A stretch of 64,000 nt of DNA from Microglena sp. YARC (lineage: Eukaryota > Chlorophyta > Chlorophyceae > Chlamydomonadales > Chlamydomonadaceae), in assembly GCA_022414725.1 (NCBI GenBank), contig CM039464.1:3798347-3862346 (forward strand), written 5' to 3'. A model generated the notes under the pieces. That model saw only the letters and a list, made by a program, of their open reading frames with translations. It had not been told where the DNA came from and searched no databases. Positions within the stretch are counted from its first letter, which is position 1. Each line of letters opens with the position of its first letter. The translations under genes were made by a program, and so were the position numbers. Positions 13,201-19,992 of the stretch are shown here, piece after piece.

Positions 13201-14153
13201 GGATACTCATACACATATTTATTTGTATACATCTACACGATTTATAATAAATAAATAAGATCTCAATAATATATGCAACATCAGAACTTTGGTGGTTGGG
13301 CCCAGTGCAAGCTAATGTGCTGGCCTGCTCAACCTCACGCCTCGTAACAAGGCCTACTATTTAATACAACAGAACTTACTGATCCCCGTTTCGCCAAATA
13401 GCTCAATGGCACAGCTCCTTGAACGAGGAAGGTGCCGGGTTTGAATCCCTACGGGTACGCTTTAGTTTTCGCGGTCGCTGTCAACCGCCATGGTAGCTTT
13501 GTCCAGGTAAAGTAGCAGCCCGTTCCCTACCGCCGGAAAACGGGGCTCCCTTAATACCACGTCCCACAAGGCGTTATCAAAGAAAGAAATAAATAAATAG
13601 TTTGCCTTGTTACGAGGCGTGTGGTTGAGGGGGCCAGCCCGTTTGCTTTCACTGGGGCCAATCTGGGGCAGTGTTGTTCTTTTCAGCTAAAAGCAACAAC
13701 TTCTAGGCAGCTCCCCTGACTGGCTATTTAGCCAAAGCTTATGCAACCCAGTGTGTCTGGAAGCTAACAGAATCCGCTGTCCAGAACTATTGAAATCTTG
13801 GGGCTTAGCCCAGTGGCTGGCTCAGGGAGTTGCCTAGAAGCTGCTGTTTGTAGCTGAAAATAAAAACTATGATCCGGGGTGGGAAGGGGGGTGGGTGGGG
13901 GGTATCATCCCCCTGGGGCCTGTTCCATGTGTCTTCTGCACGCGACAATGGAATGGAAGGAGACAGTGGCATGGGCGTGGAGTTTGGTGCAGAGCTTGAG
14001 TGTAGGTGTTATCATAAGTAATAGAACGGGACTTACTGGAAGGTACTTGTTGGATGTGCGACGTCGCCGTAAGCGTTCAAATCGCCGCATAAGGCCTGAC
14101 CATGTCCATCCTATTGCCAGAACGGTAAGCACAAACGCCCCTTGGAACTGCAT
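4124..14153 (-). CDS. GCS: ceramide glucosyltransferase (GT21), first four exons, runs off left edge
   Basis: The family transfers glucose from UDP-glucose to ceramide at the Golgi/ER membrane, making glucosylceramide. Exons in transcript order are 14153-14037, 12050-11951, 8172-7917 and 4263-4124; phases agree at every join (0, 1, 2). Joined, they give an N-terminal membrane segment, a VVMPVKG strand, the GGPVEFLFV-ESSEDD block (D1), a CSQKIHN motif and FLDDDV (D2), in the order and spacing of plant ceramide glucosyltransferases. The D3 aspartate and the QxxRW motif should lie in later exons outside the window. Odd points: a Gly/Ser-rich insert of about 40 residues in exon 3, introns of 2-4 kb made of tandem arrays, and a missing AG at the exon 4 acceptor, so the locus could be a pseudogene or carry a sequence error. 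Family assignment is firm; functionality is not. Confidence 0.86.
4380..5560 (-). repeat. tandem array of the exon 4 acceptor edge, 179-bp units
   Basis: Seven units; the central ones repeat at exactly 179 bp (4809, 4988, 5167, 5346) and are nearly identical. On the minus strand each contains intron tail, acceptor CAG, the first 40-50 nt of exon 4 and then a jump back to intron sequence. Most retain AG. The units also carry a CACTGTAGCATGAACTC...GTTCATC segment that occurs alone elsewhere (6414-6475, 21355-21435). The near-identity implies recent amplification. Confidence 0.85.
5563..5679 (+). mobile_element. hAT-like MITE family B, copy 1
   Basis: 117 bp from TAGGGACCGGCATATG to its inverted partner CATATTGCCGTTCCCTA. 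The 8-bp flank GCAATTTG at 5555-5562 is matched by GCAATCTG at 5862-5869, after the nested family A element and its duplication. A TAGGG terminus also fits the hAT YARNG rule. The interior is AT-rich with ATGATATCAT palindromes. Confidence 0.72.
5680..5853 (+). mobile_element. hAT-like MITE family A, copy 1
   Basis: Non-autonomous element of 174 bp with terminal inverted repeats CAGGGTACTTCCA / TGGAAGTACCCTG, flanked by an exact 8-bp duplication GTTCCCTA (5672-5679 and 5854-5861). CAGGG termini plus 8-bp duplications are the hAT signature. It sits in the last 8 bp of family B copy 1 (5563-5679), so it is the younger insertion. No transposase. Confidence 0.85.
5862..6889. other. degenerate intron sequence with repeat fragments
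   Basis: Intron 3 of the minus-strand glucosyltransferase. It contains MITE B copy 2, a stretch of CTGTCCG repeats (6130-6185), a CACTGTAGCACGAACTC...GTTCATCAGTG foldback (6414-6475), a solo MITE A end and a copy (about 6590-6790) of a dispersed repeat also seen at 43370-43505 (GCTGTCCCTGGAGGAGGCCT core). No exon seen. Confidence 0.6.
5934..6030 (+). mobile_element. MITE family B, copy 2 (5' truncated)
   Basis: Shares the interior GAGTATGATATCAT...GGTAACTTTGGCC and the 3' end GCCGTTCCCTA with copy 1, and is followed by GCAATTTG. It lacks the left inverted repeat. Its flanks match the neighbouring array units, so it was probably duplicated with the array. Confidence 0.65.
6890..7910 (-). repeat. 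tandem array of the exon 3 donor edge
   Basis: About five copies (near 6900, 7190, 7390, 7560, 7750) of the last 40-50 nt of glucosyltransferase exon 3, encoding STSCSQKIHK, plus the donor and early intron (CAGTTTAAATCAGTT repeats). Units are 170-190 bp. The donor base pattern varies between copies (GTACGT, ATACGT, GTCCGT), as expected for unselected decoys. Confidence 0.82.
7917..8172 (-). CDS. GCS: ceramide glucosyltransferase exon 3
   Basis: Acceptor CCCAG, donor GTACGT, 256 nt, phase 1 in and phase 2 out. It begins GGPVEFLFVLESSEDDAY (D1 region) and ends with IVISGQSTSCSQKIH, which matches the plant VVVAGxSTTCSQKIHNQ block. Between them lies a Gly/Ser/Lys-rich loop of about 40 residues that plant enzymes lack. 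Both edges are tandemly copied into the neighbouring introns: the 3' edge at 6890-7910 and the 5' edge at 8190-9470. Confidence 0.87.
8190..9470 (-). repeat. tandem array of the exon 3 acceptor edge
   Basis: Eight units of 100-200 bp. Each holds, on the minus strand, the intron tail, CTGATCCCA(G/T)GTGG and the first 30-35 nt of exon 3 (GPVEFVFVLE) before returning to intron, with TG and poly-G tracts between. Some units keep the CCCAG acceptor and others read CCCATG. The full exon carries the last acceptor at 8173-8174. Confidence 0.82.
9508..9592 (-). mobile_element. tRNA-SINE 3' fragment
   Basis: Read on the minus strand it ends CACCACGCCCCTCCAGGAG + TTATC, a close match to the tail CACCACGCCCCACCAGGCG + TTATC of the full SINE at 14597. 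The tRNA-like head is absent. A near-identical fragment is at 52838-52917. Confidence 0.55.
9770..11450. repeat. nested minisatellites in glucosyltransferase intron 2
   Basis: Families built on GAGAATGCTTGATTCTTGAA / TTTTTGAATGTCGGAATAGC. Two regular blocks stand out: 32-bp units (GAGAATTCTGGTTCATGAAT core) at 10360-10640 and 27-bp units (GGTCAGAAACGCCAAGGTGT core) at 10900-11145. No exon edge is obvious in the unit. Confidence 0.8.
11460..11945. repeat. GTAGGTAGAAGGTAGGCAG minisatellite
   Basis: Degenerate 11-23-bp units adjoining the donor of glucosyltransferase exon 2. On the minus strand this is a long pyrimidine-rich tract at the start of the intron. It translates into Leu/Pro/Tyr repeats with no gene signal. 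Confidence 0.85.
11951..12050 (-). CDS. GCS: ceramide glucosyltransferase exon 2
   Basis: One hundred nucleotides after acceptor GGCAG, phase 0 in and phase 1 out. It encodes GTSTWPAISVVMPVKG and then an NWSTQV segment ending in Tyr-Gly, the first beta strand of the GT-A fold. The donor is G|GTGCGC; the split glycine codon joins exon 3 to restore the family motif YGGPVEFLFV. The intron that follows is filled with AAGGTAGGCAG-type and GAGAATTCTGG-type minisatellites. Confidence 0.85.
12116..12225. repeat. CCCA and CACA microsatellites
   Basis: ACCC tetranucleotide tract followed by CA repeats in intron 1 of the glucosyltransferase. 12226-12540 shows no feature apart from a short poly-G at about 12431-12446. 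Confidence 0.85.
12540..12885. repeat. GGGTGGGTATGGGTGG minisatellite
   Basis: Degenerate units of GGTGGGTGTATGGGTGGATAA type within glucosyltransferase intron 1. Not coding. Confidence 0.85.
13085..13670. repeat. three copies of a 70-bp dispersed repeat, one inverted
   Basis: The block CTCAACCTCACGCCTTGTAA with GGTTGG(T/G)CCCAG upstream occurs at about 13085-13150 and 13285-13365 (direct) and 13600-13668 (inverted). With the SINE between copies two and three, this could be the broken ends of a larger element. Confidence 0.6.
13392..13600 (+). mobile_element. tRNA-derived SINE, copy 1
   Basis: The tRNA-like head has a pol III box A (TAGCTCAATGG) and box B (GGTTTGAATCC). It continues into a conserved body (GTCAACCGCCATGGTAGCTT), then a tail CCACAAGGCGTTATCA and an A-rich AAGAAAGAAATAAATAAATA end. 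Box spacing fits a tRNA but the arms do not fold into an intact tRNA. Same family as 14597, 47180 and 20580. Confidence 0.8.
13680..13859. mobile_element. foldback MITE (family D)
   Basis: About 180 bp with inverted arms of roughly 40 bp: TTCAGCTAAAAGCAACAACT... against its partner ending GCTGTTTGTAGCTGAAA, each containing TTCTAGGCA/TGCCTAGAA. A fragment of one arm (TAGGCAGCTCCCC) is at about 51953. No coding capacity; the target duplication is not clear. Confidence 0.6.
14037..14153 (-). CDS. GCS: ceramide glucosyltransferase exon 1
   Basis: Starts at an ATG and gives 39 codons: a hydrophobic segment (about residues 5-22, GAFVLTVLAIGWTWSGLM) followed by a basic stretch (RRFERLRRRR), as expected for the N-terminal signal anchor of this enzyme. 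It ends KYLP at a consensus GTAAGT donor in phase 0. Plant members have a short YLP/LP segment directly before the PxVSVxMPVKG block, which here is the start of exon 2. A further upstream coding exon cannot be excluded, but the ATG placement suits the family. Confidence 0.8.
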
Positions 14154-14203
14154 TTAGGAAAGTATGAATTGCAACGAACTGTTGGTTTGGGTGTAAGGTT
14201 TGT

Positions 14204-14269
14204 ATGTGTGTTTTTGTGTGTGTGTGTGTTTGTCGGTGTCTCTTTGTCTTGGTGTTAATGTGTAAGTGT

Positions 14270-14367
<98 letters not shown>

Positions 14368-14430
14368 GAGAGTGTGTGTGTGTGTGTGAGAGAGAGTGTG
14401 TGTGTGTGTAAGTGTGTGTGTGTGTGTGTC
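14204..14430. repeat. GT/GA microsatellite
   Basis: GTGT and GAGA tracts 50-60 bp upstream of the glucosyltransferase start codon, in the divergent intergenic region. Confidence 0.9.
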
Positions 14431-14596
14431 TGTCAGGTAAGAAATCCACCCAGTTGCCTGTCAGAACACCACGCATGGAGGGAGAGGTGACTAACTGCTC
14501 CATGGAGGGAGAGTTGACCAACTGCTCCATGCCCATTCTTTCCAACCCCCAACCAGGGAAATCCGCCTGAACTACAATCGGGTCTAAGGCCTCTTT

Positions 14597-14796
14597 AGCG
14601 ATTACAATGGTCTAGTGGTAGACCAGATTGCTAAAGAATGAAGAGTCGGGGGTTCGACTCCCCCTTCGGTCGCTCTTGGCGTTGCAGGTCGTCTTCAACC
14701 GCGATGGTAGCTTGTCCAGTTGAGGTAGGAGACCGCTCCCCACCCGCGTACGACGGGCTCCCTTAACACCACGCCCCACCAGGCGTTATCATTATC
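14597..14796 (+). mobile_element. tRNA-derived SINE, copy 2
   Basis: Head with box A TGGTCTAGTGGT and a perfect box B GGTTCGACTCC in a five-G/five-C T-arm. The anticodon arm does not pair, so it is not a functional tRNA gene. The body has CAACCGCGATGGTAGCTTGT; the tail is CACCACGCCCCACCAGGCG + TTATC. Confidence 0.82.
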
Positions 14797-15019
14797 TGGT
14801 CTAAGGAAGTACCAATACTGATCAGTGCAACCGAGGACGGTTGCTGTGGGAGAGGGAGTACTTGTAGTAGCCCGGTCGTAGTACTGTCGGATTGATAACC
14901 GAAAGTCGCCTCCGCCAGATATGTACATATTCGATGTATATATCCCGGGATGAGGATCGATGAGACATCTATCTCTGTGCACCTTTTCCTAATCATGCTG
15001 AATGGTCTAGTGGCCTCTT

Positions 15020-15660
15020 ACAAGTGGTTTCGGAGCCAGGCCATTATTATTATTATTAATTCTGCCAGACCATTCACCTGTATATTCAGATCGGTGCTCC
15101 TCTCACATGCCCGCCCGCATAGAAAGGGGAGGGTTCCCTGAACTAAGTCCCCCTGGAGGGAAAGGTGACTAATTGCTCCATGACCATTCTTTCCCACCCC
15201 CAGCCAGTTACATGACTAACTGCCAGGCCTGATATCTGCGGATTCAGGTCGGCGCTCCTCTCACATGCCCACCGACATAGAAAGGGGAGGGTTCCCTGAA
15301 CTAAGTCCCCCTGGAGGGAAAGGTGACTAATTGCTCCATGACCATTCTTTCCGACCCCCAAACAGTCACATAGCCTGCTGCCAGGCCTGATATCTGCGAA
15401 TTCAGGTCAGTGATTCTATCACATGCCCACCCATAAAGAATGGGGAGGATTCCCTGAACTAAGTTCACCTGTTGGTAAGCCACCCAGTTGCCGGTCAGAA
15501 CACCAAACAAGGAGGGAGTGGTGACCAATTGCTACATCGCCATTCTTTCCAACCCCCAGCCAGTCACTGCCAGGCCTGTCACCTGTGTGTTCAGGGCGGC
15601 CCTCCTATGACATGCCCACCCACATAGAAAGGGGAGCATTACCTGAACTAAGGTCGACTG
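15020..15660. repeat. 150-bp tandem repeat, divergent intergenic region
   Basis: Units containing GGCCTGATATCTGCGGATTC and CCCCTGGAGGGAAAGGTGAC, three to four copies, with a related fragment at 14440-14545. It lies between the two divergent genes; no exon edge recognised. Confidence 0.8.
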
Positions 15661-15664
15661 TAAG

Positions 15665-15793
15665 TAGGAGGAACCGGCATATCATGTGATGTTGACCAAA
15701 GGCGAGTATGATATCATACAAATTGCATCCTATAATATTGTATATGATTGGTAACTTTAGCCTAGTCGGACTGTCATATGATATCAAATTAAT
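15665..15793 (+). mobile_element. MITE family B, copy 3 (degenerate)
   Basis: Begins TAGGAGGAACCGGCATATC, contains GGCGAGTATGATATCAT and GGTAACTTTAGCC, and ends near ATGATATCAAATTA. The right terminus is lost. It lies at the join of two tandem arrays in the intergenic region. Confidence 0.6.
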
Positions 15794-16630
15794 AACCAGA
15801 ATATCCCACATGGATTGATCACGTGGCCCTGACCTCACATATCCAAACCACACTAAGACAAACTGCCCCTGCCCTCTCGTGTAAGTAAGCCACCCAGTTG
15901 CTGGTTAGAACACCCCACCTGGATTGATTCCGTTGCCCTGACCTCTTATATCCAAACCACGTTAAAATTAACTGCCCCTGCCCTGCCCTGCCCTCACCTG
16001 TAAGTAAGCCACCCAGTTGCTGGTTAGAACACCCCACCTGGATTGATCCCGTTGCCCTGACCTCTTATATCCAAACCACGTTAAAATAAACTGCCCCTGC
16101 CCTGCCCTGCCCTCACCTGTAAGTAAGCCACCCAGTTGCTGGTTAGAACACCCCACATGGATTGATCACGTTGCCCTGACCTCACACATCCAAACCATGC
16201 CAAAACAAACTGCCCCTGCCTTGCCCTGCCCTAACATGCTAGTAGACCACCCAGGTCTGGGTCAGAATATCCCACATGGATTGATCATGTTGCCCTGACC
16301 TCCAATATCCAAACCACGCCAAAACAAATTGCCCCTGCTCTTCCCTGCCCTCACATGTTAGTATACCACCCAGGTGACGGTCAGAATATCCCACATGGAT
16401 TGATCATGTTGCCCTGACCTCTAATATCCAAACCACGCCAAAACAAATTGCCCCTGCTCTTCCCTGCCCTCACATGTTAGTATACCACCCAGGTGACGGT
16501 CAGAATATCCCACATGGATTGATCATGTTGCCCTGACCTCTAATATCCAAACCACGCCAAAACAAATTGCCCCTGCCCTGCCCCCACCTGTAAGTAAGCC
16601 ACCCAGTTGCCGGTCAGGATCTCCCACATG
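15790..16630. repeat. 119-bp tandem repeat
   Basis: Seven units of 110-119 bp (CCCACATGGATTGATCATGT core; GTCAGAATAT recurs at exactly 119 bp at 16261, 16380 and 16499). Several units contain CCTGTAAGTAAGCC, which resembles a donor site, so this array might come from a 5' UTR exon edge of the bL35 gene. Confidence 0.82.
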
Positions 16631-17373
16631 GCAGGTGACGTGATTAATCGCGCTACGACGGTAAGTTCGAACGTTTGAAGCGACAGAAAAGGATGGTGGA
16701 TGTCAGGGAGGACGGCATCGTATTAGATCATCCAGATCATTTTACTCGGGCATGGGGCATGGTGGCCGGGGCTCGGGCGGGGGACTCGGGAGGGGGGCAG
16801 AGTTAAGGGTGAATAAACAGGGTGTGAAAAATGAGTGGGTGGGCAGTTACCTGGGTGGGCGTAGATTTGTGTGTGAGCAGCAGTCGTGAAATGATGCAAG
16901 CTTGCATGCGCATGCCCGCACAGGTGGGAGATGGAAGGGTGCTATGCACGTGGTACCTTGTGTGAGGCCGTACACCTGACCCCCATAAATCAGTAGATAC
17001 GTCTGAGTTGTGTTGTGGACCCCCCGGCCCCATAATAGGAAGGTTTGATTTGGCTCATGAAAGCCCTCCAGGGCCTGAAGTCTGGACGATAAAGATCAAC
17101 CGAAATATGTTTATAATGCTTTAAAACATGCTAGTCGACATCCGTAGCCAATCACAAACCAGTCGCTCCCGGTCGCTCCCCTCATGCATCTCATGCCCAT
17201 ATCCCACATCCCGGGCATCCCACTCCACCCGACTCCACCACACACCCTGCCGCGTCGGTTGAGTTGGTTGTGGATCGCTGGGTGGCTCTTGCGGTACGCT
17301 GTACTGCCCCTTATTGGCTAGGATTAGGATGGGCGCAGGTCGCCTGGCTGCGCACTCACCTACACAATTCAAG
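16631..17373. promoter_or_regulatory. upstream region of bL35
   Basis: Non-repetitive 740 bp before the bL35 start codon, likely holding promoter and 5' UTR. A GTGACGTG element is at about 16637. No TATA box or transcription start can be placed. Confidence 0.3.
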
Positions 17374-17454
17374 ATGCAGTCCATGCGCATTTCCTCCAGG
17401 AGCAGCGCCTTCGTCGCCTCCTCTGTGGCCCCCGTGCGCCGCGTCGCTTGCGCG
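17374..17454 (+). CDS. PRPL35: bL35 exon 1 (transit peptide)
   Basis: 27 codons from ATG to a GTAAGG donor: MQSMRISSRSSAFVASSVAP followed by VRRVACA. Rich in Ser, Val, Ala and Arg, without acidic residues. Phase 0 out. Confidence 0.87.
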
Positions 17455-19301
17455 GTAAGGATAAGCCCGAGCCACTCGTGGCATCGGAAAGCCGCAGTTG
17501 GCCCAGCATTTAGTAGCTGCATCGTCATAGAGTGGCTTGAGATTCCTGGCTCGCCGCTGATTATATTTATCTCCGCGTCTCCTGGTGCCTGCAGTCGTAC
17601 CCACATTTGGGACGACTTCCGACCTCTCATCCTTCCTTCGCTCGTTGTAGACTCAGCATATGTCTAATTACCAGTTATCTGGATGAAAGAGGCCGATGTA
17701 GTTCTACGTACTCTTGCGCACCTGATAGGCCCCCCTTACCTAAAATAGGTGGATAGGATTTAGTGGAAGTACAGATGCCCGCATGGTGCTCCACCCACCT
17801 TGGCAATTCCTTGCATGCTTTCTCATCCCCCTAGACTCCTTTGGATTACAGGTTACTTATTACCTGCTCAAGCATATCCTTAGAAGCCGTGTCCCTTGCT
17901 TTGAAGTGAATTTTAGAGGCATAAGTCACCCTTGAATCTGTCAAGCTGGAGGCACATATGGAGTACAGCAGGGCACCATGAAAATTGTAATCATTACCAG
18001 CAGCAGCAGCAATATCATTAGCAACAGCACCATCATCAGAATCATCATCAACGCGGGCATGATGCCATTCAACCTATAGTTGCATTTGATTTGCTTAGCA
18101 TGTTGTACCCTATCATTTCAACCTTTCTCCGGGCCAAAAATATCCCTGATCGCCTGCAGTATTTTGCAATATCCCTCAACATTCACAAATATCCCTCCCC
18201 AGATGCAGCTCGCCTCAATATCCCTGATAACCTGCCATATTCTTCAATATCCCTCCTCAACATCTAAAAGCATACCTCCCCACATGCAGCTCGCCTCAAT
18301 ATCCCTGATCACCAGCCGTATTCTTCTATATCCCGCCTCAACATCCAAAAACATCCCTCCCGCAATGCAGCCCGCCTCAATATCCCTGATCTCCTTCAAT
18401 ATTCTCCAATATCCCTCCTCTACATACACAAACATCTGTCCCCACATGCAGCCAGCCTCAATATCCCTGCTCAGCTGCCATGTTCTTCAATATCCCTCCT
18501 CAACATACATAAACATCTGTCCCCACATGCAGCCAGCCTCAATATCCCTGCTCAGCTGCCATATTCTTCAATATCCCGCCTCTACATATAAACATATGTC
18601 CCCACATGCAGCCAGCCTTATAATCCCTGCTCAGCTGCCATATTCTTCAATATCCCGCCTAAACATCCAAAAACATCCCTCCCGCCATGCATCCCACCTC
18701 AATATCCCTGATCTCCTTCAATATTCTTCAATTTCCCTCCTCTACATACATAAACATCCCTCCCCACATGCAGCCAGCCTCAATATCCCTGTTCAACTTC
18801 AATAGGCTTCAATGTCCCTCCTCAATATTCACAAACATCCCTCCCCACTTGCAGCCCTCCTCAATATCCCTGATCAAATTCAGTATTCTTCAATATCCCT
18901 CCTCAACATCCAAAAATATCCCTCTCCCTACGAAGCCCGCCTCAGTATCCCTGATCACCTGCAATAGCCAAAAATATCCCTGCCCACCTGCAGCCCGCCA
19001 AGGCCCTCACCGTGGAGGTTGAGGCTAAGATTAAGGCCAAGACCCGAAAGGTAAGCATGTCTGATATGTAATATTTACTGTTATCCGGGTGCCAGTGATT
19101 ATGAGAGCACAGAGCCCAGGGAGGCATTTCTGACTAGTTTAGCCAGACCCATGTGTCGCCAATCAGTGATGGAATGGCGATGCGTCGCTCGAAAAAACCC
19201 AGTAACAGTGGTATGTGAGGAATGTTGTGGTGTGGATTGATGGTTGTTGCAGTATGTTCATGTATGTGTGTTTCAGCGAGCACGTGTGTGATAGAGAGAC
19301 A

Positions 19302-19341
<40 letters not shown>

Positions 19342-19952
19342 ACGTAGTCAATTGGTGAGCAGCAAATAACAGTTAAGTACAATCTGGTGCAACCGAGTAC
19401 GACTTCGGGTACTCAATCGATAAGCAGTACGCCATAGCAAGTACAGCAAAAATCAATCACCCACCCAGTCACACTCACTCACACCCACCCACCCACTCAT
19501 CCACCCACTCACACTCGCACCCACCCACTCACACTCACACAAGCATGCGCCAAGAGGATCAAGATTACTGGGACACACACACTCACACCCACCCACCCAC
19601 TCACACTCACGCAGGCATGCGCCAAGAGGATCTAGATTACTGGTACACAGACACTCACACCCACCCACCCACTCACACTCACGCAGGCATGCGCCAAGAG
19701 GATCAAGATTACTGGCACACACACACACACTCGCACTCACGCAGGCATGCGCCAAGAGGATCAAGATTACTGGTACACACACACTCACCCACACCTACAC
19801 ACTCACACTCACGCAGGCATGCGCCAAGAGGATCAAGATTACTGGTACACTCACCCTCCCCCCCCCCACACACACACACACTCACACACACACTCACGCA
19901 GGCATGTTCCAAGAGGATCAATATCACTGATACACACACACTCCCCCCCCCC

Positions 19953-19992
<40 letters not shown>

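Noticed and set aside
14597..14675. Possible tRNA gene
   Set aside because: Box A and box B are good, but the anticodon stem does not pair and the sequence continues into a body and tail shared with other SINE copies.
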